A stretch of 64,000 nt of DNA from Bryum argenteum. Lineage: Eukaryota > Streptophyta > Bryopsida > Bryales > Bryaceae. The DNA lies in NCBI GenBank assembly GCA_037043015.1, contig CM073331.1:1509501-1573500 (forward strand). Direction: 5' to 3'. The translations under genes and the position numbers were made by a program. Shown here piece after piece: positions 11,444-22,972 of the stretch (the stretch's first letter is position 1; each line of letters starts with the position of its first letter). The notes under the pieces were generated by a model. It did not search any database. It was not told where the DNA came from and saw only the letters and a program-made list of their open reading frames with translations.

Positions 11444-11886
11444 GTCGCTCACTAAATCCAATCCATGTTCCAAATGTCAGGCCCTGTTTTAGTACTCTTT
11501 CCGCGAACCCCGTAATGGAAAGAAAGACGATTTTGCCCCGATCGCGAGCGTCTTTTCCTTCCCGCCCGCGTCTTTTCCTTCCCGATACACTCCATTGCAT
11601 CTATCGTCCAGTAACACTATCGACCACCAATACCCTGGACCTCGCGTCTATCCCTATCGGCCCCGTGGGGCCCACTACCCGATACGTCCCTCTTGCGGAC
11701 ACCCCCGTTTCGCTCTCCGTACCCGATATGTACCACCCTAAACCAGATCCACTGTTCTCGGCCGGGTGGGGCCCGCTGACCGATACCACTCTCGCCTAGC
11801 CGATAATCTGAGCCCCCATCCCGCACGCGCATTTATTGCCCCCTGCCCGATATGCCCACTTTCATCCGTTTCCACTGTTATCGGCT
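11444..11886 (+). repeat. left terminal inverted repeat of the MULE
   Basis: It begins GTCGCTCACTAAATCC and pairs with the reverse complement of 22963-22531, which begins AGCCGCTCACTAAATCC. Most of the single-base differences I see between the two ends are C/T or G/A transitions. The repeat carries CCCGATA and TATCGG motifs in both orientations, and two adjacent copies of GCGTCTTTTCCTTCCCG. Homology fades where the right end acquires extra copies of a CTTCATCCATTTAT unit. Confidence 0.88.
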
Positions 11887-11971
11887 ACATAGGATTCTCG
11901 ATCATCTCGTCATTCGAATTCAACGCCGCATGCGGTTGTTTTTGCGTGGGTTGCCGCCACCGAGCTTAGCG

Positions 11972-14900
11972 ATGGAGTACCTTGATCTAAATCTCCCACC
12001 GGAAGTGCCGTCTCGCTTGGGATCAGCTGGAGATTTGTTTGTGTTCCGTGTGGAGAATGCAACAGGTACACAGCCTAGAAGGCGGCAAGGTCGTCCGAAG
12101 GTCGAGGGTGTGCGCGAGCAGGGCATTCAAGATCTGGAAGCTGCTTTCCGAGAGGGACCGCACTCGAAAAATCTGTCGATGCACGGTCACAAGCTGTTGA
12201 AGATACGTGACGCCTTGCAGATTCCACCTCCCGGTCCAGTTACATGGAAAGATCTCCGCTGGAACGTGGAAGCTGAGAGGTTTACGAATCCTCCACAAGG
12301 AGAGTCCGAACCTGTGCATAGGACTGGCCAATTCAAGAGGAAGCAGTCCAAGCTCATGGCCTACATTCCTTGGGAACGCCTGCAGGATTTTATCAAAGGT
12401 GAAGAATCCCAGAGAAAAGACGTAGAAACAACATTTGTACGTGACAAATTTGTCCCCACGAATGTTGGTGAGAAGACTACCTTTCGCTGGAACTGCCGCA
12501 TCGAATACCACAGGTATCATAAGTACTACTGAATTGAACGATGTAGGAGAGGAATAGTAACGAGGACTTTGCCTTATCACTAACTCTAAGTGCGTCTATA
12601 AATTGCTAACACTTTATCGTGTATCTGTTATCGCTAAGCTATTATTGGTTATGTGCGTTCAACGTAGATGGTGTTGTCAGTACGGACCTGAAGACAAGAG
12701 GGACAAGGTTGTTCCTATCACACAAGATATGGCTCCTCGGGCAAGAGGATATAATCGGAAAGGAAAGCAGGTTTATTCTGGACGTGGTCAGAGAGGCCCT
12801 CGTGCGACAGCAACGAAAGAGGGAGGCTCTATGAAGGTGGGGTGCCAGTGTAGGTTTAGTGTAGGAAGGTACTACTTCTTACCTTCAATTGCTGAGATAT
12901 CGTACTTGGTGAAAGACCATGTTGATTCCGATGGTATTATCGTTCACGATAAACTGAATGGGCGTATCGGGCGGCTTTGATTTCGTAAATACATATCGGA
13001 CGAAGTTCGAGACTGGGTTCTCCGCCAATTTGATGAGTCTGTTCCTATGGAAGCAATCAAACAAAAGCATCAGAGATTAGTTCTGAAAGCACGCGATGAA
13101 GGCACACTTACTGCATCGCGAGATTGCTTTCTCAGCATGGAAGATATCCGGAACATATGCGGTGTTCGTTCCCAAGAATTGTACAAGAAGCATGATAATG
13201 ATGCTGAAAGCGTACGAATGTGGGTTAGAAAGAATCCTGACATGGTCTTCTACTACCAAGATCCTGGAACGAAGATAGAAGGGGTGATGAACTCCGATAA
13301 CGTACCTTTCGTGATAGGTATCCAAACCCCATTCCAAAGGAAGATGATGCTCCAATACGGGCATCATAGCACCATCGCCATTGACGGCACTTTCGCCACA
13401 AACAACAAAAAGGTTAGCTCCATCTACTGATAGAAGTGGCCAGTCTATGTCGATGTAATACTAAGAATCTCCTAACCTGCTCTATCTATTGTCGCGTACA
13501 GTATCCACTATTTACAATGATGGTGTTTGACGACTGGCGGAACGGGGTGCCGGTGGCATTTGTTATTACTGCCAAATCAAAACAAAGTGATTTGGCGCCT
13601 TGGATGCATGCTCTGAAAGAGAAGTTGCGCCTCTTTAACCCAGAGTGGAGACCCAGAGCATTCGTACTAGATGACGCCAACAATGAGATTAACTCCCTCC
13701 GGTACGCATCAACTATTGACCTGTAATGAAGATAAGCAAAAGACCTGGTAGTTTACTTAGTATCATCTCTCGGCTACTACTTCCGGTATAGTATCGTGTA
13801 CCTGATATCGTATAGCCTATATCGTGTACGTCTCACAGGGATATCGTCTAGAGGATATCGTGCACATGTCCCGCGACGGAAATTTACAACGTGTGATGGG
13901 TACGTACCGCAGGGAAGTGTGGCCGGAATCTTCGCTCTTTTTATGCTTATGGCATGTCCGTCGAGCGTGGCAGAAGAACGCCTGCGCAAAACTAAAACAG
14001 ATGGAGACGAGAGCTGCTGTTCTCAGAACAGTAGGGGACCTCATGTACATTTCCGAGACCCCAACTGATTTAGAGGAACCATCCCTGAGGGGACCAGACT
14101 CTAAAATTTGGACACTGCTAGAGTGGGTACAACATGTCTACAACAAAGCTAAGGCCCGCCTTCCAGCCGCAGACGCGTATTGGAGGTATTTCGATCACGA
14201 ATGGATCCCAAAAATCAAAATGTGGGTAGTAGGCGATAGGAGAATACCCCATGTTGGACAGGAAACTACAGCTGCGATTGAGTCATTTCATTCTAATATG
14301 AAGGCTGTACTACGGCAATCTAAGAAGAAGCTTATCGGTCGAAGGATGGACTGGCTTATCTACGAGCTCACGGGGAATGTTATTGAGAAATACGACTATT
14401 CGCATTGGAGCAAGCAAAACGGGTTCGTGAAGAACAAAAAGCTCAGAGAAGTGATGGTGAATTCTATCATCCATGCGAAAACCATTCCCGATAGGAATGT
14501 AGTCCTTCCCCTATATGCAGGAGGTCATGCCTTGGGGAGATCATTCAAACGAGGTCATATCGTTTACGCGGTACACAATCCTTGTACTGAGTGGGCAGTA
14601 TGCGAGTGTGTTCACTCTCAGAAAGGTAATATTTGCAAGCATCAAGTTAAAGTTCTATCGTTAGCAAGACCTGACCTAGCCGAAGGCACGATAGCTCGAT
14701 TTTTGGGCACTTTACGAGGAACGACTCAAGGTGGTATGGAGAACCTGATGAACAATAAACAGCAACATCAGGCTAGGCATGAGCTTCCTATCACTGACAT
14801 TACAGATGTTAGGGACGAAATTCCGCCAACAGCTCATGAAGACTTAGAGAGAGATGTACCTATCGGAAATGCTCCAGCTGGGGTTGAATTGGGAGAGGTC

Positions 14901-15068
14901 TGGGAAGACGATTACGACCGTATGCACCAAACGATAATGAAACTCCTAGACAAAGCATATCGAGAGCCTCTCCTAGCTCGACATGTTGATGCTGGTCTTC
15001 GGAGTTTGGATGCGACCGTATCAAGGTTGGAGGCCGAGATTGCTGCAGGAATGCTCCATCCCCTCTAG
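11972..15068 (+). pseudogene. MURA-type MULE transposase, one in-frame stop
   Basis: Four exons join in frame: 11972-12513, 12668-13412, 13502-13701 and 13913-15068 (introns all GT-AG; 881 codons). The start is the ATG of MEYLDLNLPP. Domains in order: an N-terminal FAR1/WRKY-GCM1-like zinc finger (GCQCRF, then DHVD and VHDK); the DDE core with first Asp in AIDGTFATNNKK, second in VLDDANNE, the CLWHVRRAW helix, and Glu in AAIESFHSNMK; then a SWIM zinc finger (CECVHSQKGNICKH). These enzymes bind the element ends and cut and rejoin DNA in the nucleus. The gene is damaged only by TGA at 12978-12980, where the frame continues immediately; an original CGA (Arg) would fit. Everything else, including splice sites, looks intact. 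Introns are rich in TATCG. A translated product would lack the catalytic core unless the stop is read through. Confidence 0.9.
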
Positions 15069-15808
15069 GAAATTGCTCCACCTCTCCGTGCTAACCGAGA
15101 CGGGTTAGGGATGAGATCCCGGAGACTTACCGATTTCTTGGAATCTAGAGGTTATCGGGTGAGATCCCATGCTCTTCCAGAGAACTTAACTCAATGACCT
15201 AGAGTTTTTCTGTCTTTAGTATCGGTCTCATCATATCGTGAATGAACTATCGTCTAAACCGTCTTTAGTATCGGTCACATCCTCTCTTCTATGTACTATC
15301 GTTCATACTATCTTGAGTGTCGGTTGCAGCCCTTCGTGTATGGACTATCGTCCATACTGTCTTGAGTATCGGCCACAACCTATCGTGTATGTATTGTCGG
15401 TCACAGACTATCGTCCACATGGTTTCCGGTATCGGACAGATCCGTGTATGGATTGTCGTCAACGCGCTGTCGGATATCACGCCCACTTTGTTGCTTAAGC
15501 ACTCTTCATATACAATCTTCAGACTCATTATTCAGATAAACACTTAAGTGCTCCTTCAATGTCTGAATGCCTCTCATAAACCCCCCATAATATTAACAGA
15601 TCATTTATTTATACACGTGAAATATGTACAATTTTACAATCTAGAAGTTTGTACATTGTACACATTCCCGATAACGAGAAAGTTCCCCACATAGGTCCGT
15701 ATCGAGTAACTCCTATATATATGACCAATCGTGAACATTCAAAAACTATCGCCTATCGCCTATCCCCTATCGTCTATACACTATGGCCTGTCCCCTATCG
15801 CCTATCCC
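15069..15808 (+). repeat. TATCG motif array between the two MULE genes
   Basis: Non-coding spacer between two convergent gene ends. From about 15220 to 15480 and 15660 to 15850 the plus strand reads TATCG, usually extended as CTATCGTC, TATCGGTC or CCTATCGCC, roughly every 12-30 bases. It includes an imperfect tandem unit of about 60 bases (ATCGTCCATACTGTCTTGAG). Probably a protein-binding array and/or shared terminator region; the function is inferred. Confidence 0.7.
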
Positions 15809-18800
15809 CTATCGCCTATCCCCTATCGCCTTTGGCCTATCGCGCGTCTTCTTCGACGACTTCGGCTTATCCCCCAGAAATACAATCTTCATGGGCACTA
15901 TGTCCTTCCATCGTAGGCTCTTCGGGTCCTTCACATTCGGTTTCGGCTTCGAAGATGGCTTTGAAGATGGCTTCGAAGATGGCGACGTCATGGGTTGACT
16001 CTCGGGCGCGGTGGGTAATTCTCCATCGGGTCGCTGTACGAGAGCGGACTTCACATCGTGGGTTATCGTATCTCCGATATCCAGCCACGGTTTTTGTAGG
16101 GAAATGGACCTCCTCACGGTGTTGGGACTCAGTACAGTCAAGTTGCAGGGCAATTCTTCCTCCATCAACTCGTGGGCCTCCAACGATTTCGTATCGTATA
16201 GGTAAGGTCGATCGAATCTTCCGCCGGGAAATACAATTTCCCTGTACAATGCCTGCATAAGCCAGAGTCGAGCCTTCCTTCCGGGCCATTCCTGCCATGC
16301 GTAGCCTTTCAACTTCTCCCTCTCCAACTGCTGATTATTCTGGCGGAGGAGCACATACTCCCAAAACGCAAGGCTGGCGACGTACCCGCACTCCCAAAGT
16401 TCCCCCTGCATCGGAACTTTCAGCTTCACCACCCTCCGCTCTTGCCAGTTATTCCACCTGGTTGATCCAACTTTCACCTATCGCGCCAATGCCCACGCCA
16501 TGTGCACTATGAACTGAAAGTTGTGTGCTCGTACGTCATTGTGCATGTTCAGCGTGTCGATGTGGTACGTCACAGTGTCCTCCACTATATAGAGGCTCCA
16601 GTGTCCCTTATTATTGTAGGGGACAACTAAAGTGTTCACCATCGGGTCTGTAGTCCGAAGCGTTCTGAACATAGAAACAACCAAAGAATCCCATGTGACT
16701 TCCTTGTCCCTCAATGAACTGGCGATAAGTTGACCTAACCAGTTGTGAGTTAGGTGGTACTGCATCCGTATGCTGGGGTGTGTCCGATACACGATGTGTC
16801 GGAGCATGAAGTCCATAAACGAGCCGTCCAACTCTCGGCTATCGCCTGTGACGCAGGACCAGCCCGAACGATCCGTTGGTAACCCTACAGCTTTCCTGGA
16901 ATCGGGACCAAATACAAGCATCGTCCAATGGACATCGCCCACCTTCTTACGCGGCGGTCTGCGCAGGGAGATGGAAATCAACGAGAGCACGATTAGTACA
17001 CTGCTCATTCGGTAATCAATATCCAATAACCTATACAATAGTCTGTACCCGAAAGTCTACCCCTGAGTCTCTACCCGATAGCCTACTCGATAACCTGTAC
17101 GCGATAGCCGACACAGTAGTCTCTACCCGATAGCCTACTCGATAGTCTCTACCCGATAGCCGACACACTATTCTCTACCCGATAGCCTACAGAGAAGACA
17201 GTACACGATAGCCTACACAGAAGTTGATTCCCGATAGCATACAGGGTGGACTACACAGAATTTAGAGAAATGAAATACATGTCTTTCAAAAGCCTGAGTA
17301 TGAGTCCCATGTTTTTTTCCACTTCTGGAGCCGTATGCCCTGCTGCCTCAAAGCACAGACTTGGCTCAAAGTTCCAATACGGCATATCGAAAGTGCGTTG
17401 AATGGCATTCTCACGAACCATACAAGTATAAGGAGGATTCGGCGAGTATGGCTTCGGGAACTCCAACTGTGGAATGAGTCCAGGGTAGAATACTATCGAA
17501 GCTTCATTCCGATCAACGCATGCCTTTATCTCTGCCAACGTCTCCTCAATCCACTCCTCCGATACATTGGCCTGTTCAAAACCAGGAGGAACACCATCTG
17601 ATTCAAACGGAGAATCAAATATGATTTCATCCGTGTAGATTAAATCCGCTCCAGATAGCAGAAAAGCGTGCTCCAGTACTTCTCCAGTTATGTTGGTCGT
17701 GGGAATTACTTGGATGCGTCCGAACCCGCTCTCAGTCAAATGCATTGGCGCGCATTGCGATAAATCAAAAGCAGAACCTAGACTGCAGGATGCTTTCGAA
17801 GTGCGCAAACCCTGCCCGAGAGATATGTCATGCATTACCTGAGTCCAACCAATTGTCGTCTCGTCAACGCTAGAAGCAGCGGCGTCGGTAGGCGCTGAAG
17901 TAGGCGCTCGAGGTACATCTGCCGATGCCATGTCGGCCACGTTCTGCTGTGGCAGGGCACTATCGGGTTTCCCTTCGACCTCCCTCTCCGTAACGTTTTG
18001 GCTCGGCAGCAATATTTCCTCCAAACTCTCGGCGACTGGAACCGCCAAATTGGACTTTGGCAGCACATTATCGTTTACCTTCTCGGGTAACCTCTCCGGC
18101 GATTCCTCCCTCTACAGTACATCTGCCTCTACCCTCTCGGGGAACCCCTCCAAGACGCCATCTTCCCTCATTGGCACGAACGACTCATCTTGCCTATCGG
18201 CCTCCACCTCCATGGGTGACACAGCTCCCTCTTGTCTCTCGGCAACCTCCTCAGTTGCACCCACATCCATCTCTGGCCTCTCCGCCTCCACCTCCATGGG
18301 TGTCACAACTCCCTCTTCTCCATCGGAAACCCCCGAAGTGAGACCCTCATCCATCTGTGGCCTCTCGGATTCCGCCTCCGTGGGTGTAACAGCTCCTTCT
18401 GATCTCTCAGCGACCTCCTCCGTCAGACCCACATCCTTCTCTCGCACAACGACCACCTCCTCCATGGGTGTGGAAGCGTCCTCTTCCGTATCCGCGCCCC
18501 CCTCCGCGATACCGACGTCATCACCTGTGCTATCGGCCTCATCATCCGTTGATGTCTCGGCTTCCTCTACTGCTCTCTCGGTCACCTCCTCCGCCGGACT
18601 GACATGCTTCTCTGCTCCAGCGGTGCACTCCGTAAGATTAGGATCAGTCGCATCGGGAACATGAGATCCAACTTCGTAACCTCCATGCACAGCGATAAGT
18701 GCTTCCACTCATTCTACATCCCGCGTCTCCGTTGACATGTCCGCAGCTTCGTCCGCTACGGGTTTAAGTTCGAACCGATACCTTTCGTTGTTACAGAGCT

Positions 18801-21306
18801 TCGTTATCGCCTTCTTGCAATCGGTCATGTCTTGTTGTCTCGCGACCACTATAGGATGGTCGTAAACATGAGTGATCCCGTTTGGTAATTCGATCGGTTC
18901 CAGAGCGTCGGGTATATCTGCACATATCCGGAACATCAAAACCCAGCGCTTTCCTAAATGTATATCATAATAAGAATAGCCTAAACCTGAACATGATAAG
19001 ATGATCAAAGATGCACGATAATTACATGTTGTGCTTCCAATGAAGTGGAGGTCGAGGTCTTCTCGTAGTAAGCACATATCGTCTAGTGTAAGCCATGGCA
19101 GATATGCGCTAGGAAGGCATCTGATAACCCACTTCTGCAGGACCTCGTTCTCGTATCTGTTCACCAAGTCAATAATTGCTCGGGCCCGAACATATGAGAT
19201 GAACGTGTTCAGGGCCACTCCACTATCGGGCATACTCCCATCAAGTCGGTCAAAGAGAGCCTCAACTTGAGGTTCTCCGTCACCATACTGGACCTCGCTG
19301 AACAACATCCATCCCAACTTATCGTATAGCTGAAAGGCGCCTTCCCATCCATTAATTGCCCTCTCCCGCAATTTCCCAATTCGTTCGCGGCTAACTTTCG
19401 TGTTCGGGTGACACATATTGTTTCCACTGCAGCAACGGTGTACCCAATAAGTACAATGGTAGATATCAGTTATACGATAACCAACAAGGACAGACTACCT
19501 TACACGACACATACACTCTCGCGTATCCGATAATCAAGAAAGTAAACAGAATGAATATCGGGTACCCGATAGGAAGGAAGCTTACGGAGAATTATAGCCC
19601 TTGGTGATGAACCAACACTTCAGAAGTCTTGCTTCTCGCGGGGGCAGTATCGATTCAACGCGCGCTTTCTTCAGCGTATCCACAATCGCCTGCGCTTCGT
19701 GCACGTCGTGTTTCCATGGCATTGGCGGGAGCAGCGGTCGAATGAGGTCATTTGCAGCGGTGTAGTAGAAAAGCATGTTATGATTCCAATGCAATGACTC
19801 CCATTCTAAACCATGAACCTCATCGTATGTAGCCATCCGCTCCCGGAAGACAGCTTCGCGTGATTCCAATGCTCGCCTGGCTTTCGCCTTACCCGATACA
19901 TCCCAATCACGCAGATCAGACTCGCATTCTAAGAATGCCCACGTGCTGCTCATGGAGTTCATCCAGAACTCCGGAGGTGGTTCCTCCCATGGTGATTCCG
20001 CGTGACTGCAAATAACTTTGCACGCGTCCAACTCCCACTTCGGGACATCGGCAATGAACGCCTGCCCGATAGCAGTCTTGAAGGGTATCGCGTTCCTCCC
20101 CTGTCCCACTAACTCCGCGACCATACGTTTCAGGTCTTCCAAATCATGCACAGTGGACAGCGCACCATCCGCAACTAACCCGTGCGTGAGGAGGATGTAA
20201 AGGGCAGTCCTTGGGAGAGGCTCCGGAGTCTTCATACTATACCCGCGGAACACCTCCTCTCGTAGACGCTCCATGTGTGTAGTACGTGCCGAATCAAGTT
20301 GTTTGGCCTTGAATCGGAAGTCTGAGTCTTCCCACCTTCTTTCTCCCACTATTCTCCTAAACTGCTCCAGGTACTCAGACATATCTTCATCCTCGTCACT
20401 GCTATCCGATAGCTCTTCTGCTGCCCTATTGACTACCTTGTACGCACTCGCATCTGCATCCGAACCACCTTCTATACGAACACGACCTGAATTCGTTGCT
20501 TGCAGTTGGTCTCTCTGCAAGGCCGAGACAATTCTCTCAGAACTGGAAGGCGGATGAGAGTTGTGGCCGAGAGCCTCGTCCTGTCGGGTATCGTCATGGA
20601 CACCAACCGGATGACCATCGTCCCCGATAGGATCCACGTACTCCGAAGTATCGTTCATCGGAGCCGGTGATTGATGTCTGTCATCATCATCGTCGTTGTT
20701 CCCTTCCTCAAATGCATCATCAGCTTCTGATTCCACCCGTGCACGAGAGGCAGAACTACGCGTCTCGCGTGGGCGAGTACTGTCATCGGACCTCTCGCCC
20801 CGTCTCTTCGATAAGACAGTTCCTCTACGCCTCCTCACGGGTTTTTCTGATACCTCAGGCACACTCTGGAAAACGGCTATGGCCTTCTCCTCATCTGACG
20901 CATCTTGTATGTCCTTCAGAAACTTAGCTACCGCAGGGATATCGAGGTTGGGGTACGTCTGGCATCTTACCGGTTTCTTAGGGCACTTCGCATGAAAGAG
21001 ATGAATGTTGAGTCTGTGCTTTTGGAAGTGCGCCTGGCAATGGAGACATTTGTACATCTTCACTTTATTGTCGTGTTTGTCAATGACCGTCTCGCACATG
21101 TCCGATTGCGGCCCATGCATCTCGAGGATGAGAAGCCTTGCGTCCATCGGGGCCCATTCCTCCTTCCAGAAGTGTGTATTTTCCACCCCAAAGACCTGCT
21201 CAACCTTCTTGGTATTCGGGTTGTACTTGATGCGAGTTGCCTTCAATTCGATATTGGATGCCAGTAAGGCGGCCTTGCATGCGCATATTGATCCAGCCTT
21301 TCCCAT
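15809..21306 (-). pseudogene. MULE-borne Ulp1/C48 cysteine protease gene, three in-frame stops
   Basis: Three exons join in frame: 21306-19586, 19426-17255 and 16958-15809 (1,681 codons; both introns GT-AG). The N-terminus has a BED/C2H2-like finger (CLHCQAHFQKHRLNIHLFH), then long acidic low-complexity stretches. Codons after the 18711 stop encode an imperfect ~29-residue repeat containing TPMEVEAERPEMD. The C-terminal third is the protease: His in NKGHWSLYIVED, Asp in YHIDTLNMHND, and Gln/Cys in MQGELWECGYVAS, with normal spacing. A Ser/Lys/Pro-rich tail follows. The family removes SUMO or related modifiers. Stops: TGA 18711-18709, TAG 18114-18112 and TAG 16480-16478, the last inside the protease between Asp and Cys. 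The frame continues past each one. Alternatives are unrecognised introns or readthrough. The central region is unlike anything I know. Confidence 0.85.
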
Positions 21307-22530
21307 ATCTGCAGGTCTACAAAATCACACATGGTACAGAATTGCATACAGACCGTCAGTGTCTGATAACCCCAAAACCTAGAATATAATTTCCAAACCA
21401 ATACACGATATACAATAGACGATAGACAATAGACGCGACACGAGATACGAGAGACGATACGTCATAAGCGTTAGGCAATAGGCGATAGGCATTACGAGGT
21501 AGACGATACGTCATAAGCGTTAGGCGATAGGCGATAGGCATTACGAGGTAGACGATAGGCATTACGACGTAGACGATAGGCGATACACTGACCCCGTTTC
21601 TAGACAACAGACGTTGCACAACATAATCTCCAACAAAAACAACAGACGTTGCAAAACATAATCTCCAACAAAAACAACTATTAACGCTCTACAATCGACA
21701 ATTCTCCATTTCTCGAGTAAGCCCTATCGTGAATGCAAAACAAAAATCGAACAACGACAGAATTTAAGATATCGACACTACTTTTGACAATCCATAAAAT
21801 TCTGCTTCAACGCCTATCGTGAATGCGACCTACCACCGATGTTAACTGAATTCTGGAGATATGCATTCTCTTATGGGCGACATTCCTCGTTCTAACATGA
21901 CGCCAAATTATTTGCATTCGACCACCAATAAATCAAGCTCTAAACCCTAATTGCAGGAAGTGAGCTCCTGTCTGCTTGTTCGATCGTCACAACTTAAAAC
22001 GCTACACACTGAGGCGTAAAAGGAATTTCAGAATAGCATTGGCAACTCACCGGAAAGCAGCGTCGGAGACTGAAAATGTGGGAGAGTTTTCCGCAATCGA
22101 AGAAGCCTAGGAGGAGCGCCACGGAATTTCTACAGAATGCGCGAAGATGGCAAACGAAGATGAGTTCGCCAAAAGCAAACGTTGCCATTCCAGCATGCCA
22201 AACCTTGCATGGGCGAAATGACGCGAGCAATGATGGCGTCCACCTCGAGCGCCGCCCTCGTCCTTGACAGCCGCCACTTCCAACATTTGAAGTGATAACT
22301 CACTAAAATTTTTTATCATTTCACCATCATGCATACTGATTCAAAAAAAAAATACTATCCAAACACTCAAAACCTCATCATTCCGTCTCATCAGACCTCG
22401 GATTCGCAAATCTCGCACATCGCAAGCGCATCAGATGTGACATGTTGGTTAAGATATCATGGATGAATGGAAACTAGTACCCGATAACAGTATAAATGGA
22501 TGAAGCCGATAAGAGCATAAATGGATGAAG
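21307..22530 (-). promoter_or_regulatory. upstream region of the Ulp1 gene with a dense CGATA array
   Basis: From about 21395 to 21600 the plus strand carries CGATA about a dozen times, within an imperfect repeat of AGACGATAGGCATTACGA and CGATACGTCATAAGCGTTAGG. On the gene's own (minus) strand it reads TATCG. A short duplicated CAACAGACGTTGCA phrase follows (about 21606 and 21640). The rest, to the right inverted repeat, shows no gene. The promoter of the minus-strand gene should lie here; I could not single out a TATA box. Confidence 0.6.
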
Positions 22531-22963
22531 CCCGATAACAGTGGAAAGTGGGCATATCGGGCAGGGGGCAATAAATGCGCGTGCGGGATGGGGGCTCGCA
22601 TATCGGCTAGGCGAGAGTGGTATCGGTCAGCGGGCCCCACCCGGCCGAGAACAGTGGATCTGGTTTAGGGTGGTACATATCGGGTACGGAGAGCGAAACG
22701 GGGGTGTCCGCGAGAGGGACGTATCGGGTAGTGGGCCCCACGGAGCCGATAGGGATAGACGCGAGGTCCAAGGTATCGGTGGTCGATAGTGTTACTGGAC
22801 GATAGATGTAATGGAGTGTATCGGGAAGGAAAAGACGCGGGCGGGAAGGAAAAGACGCTCGCGATCGCGGCAAAATCGTCTTTCTTTCCATTACGGGGTT
22901 CGCGGAAAGAGTACTAAAACAGGGCCTGACATTTGGAACATGGATTGGATTTAGTGAGCGGCT
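22531..22963 (-). repeat. right terminal inverted repeat of the MULE
   Basis: Inverted partner of 11444-11886. Its inner edge has two tandem copies of a GATAAGAGCATAAATGGATGAAG-like unit that are not duplicated at the left end. The short frames here are only the mirror of those in the left copy and are not genes. Confidence 0.88.
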
Positions 22964-22972
22964 AGGTTAACC
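22964..22972. repeat. 9-bp target-site duplication, right copy
   Basis: AGGTTAACC, the direct copy of 11435-11443. Confidence 0.85.

Larger units (their letters stand above)
11444..22963. mobile_element. 11.5-kb Mutator-like element with long TIRs, transposase and Ulp1 gene
   Basis: The two ends are inverted copies over ~435 bp, about 98% identical by eye, and are flanked by the 9-bp duplication AGGTTAACC. Inside are two convergent spliced genes: a MURA-like transposase on + (11972-15068) and a Ulp1/C48-protease gene on - (21306-15809). Plant MULEs carrying Ulp1-like proteases are known (the KAONASHI type in Arabidopsis, and some VANDAL families). All non-coding parts, introns included, are crowded with TATCG or CGATA. 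The near-identical TIRs suggest a fairly recent insertion, or conversion between the ends. Both genes now carry premature stops, so this copy is probably non-autonomous. It sits about 1.6 kb upstream of the MAD1 start codon. Confidence 0.93.

Noticed and set aside
13817..14068. Extra frames overlapping the start of transposase exon 4
   Set aside because: They lie partly in the intron 13702-13912 or antisense to the transposase; the spliced frame accounts for the region.
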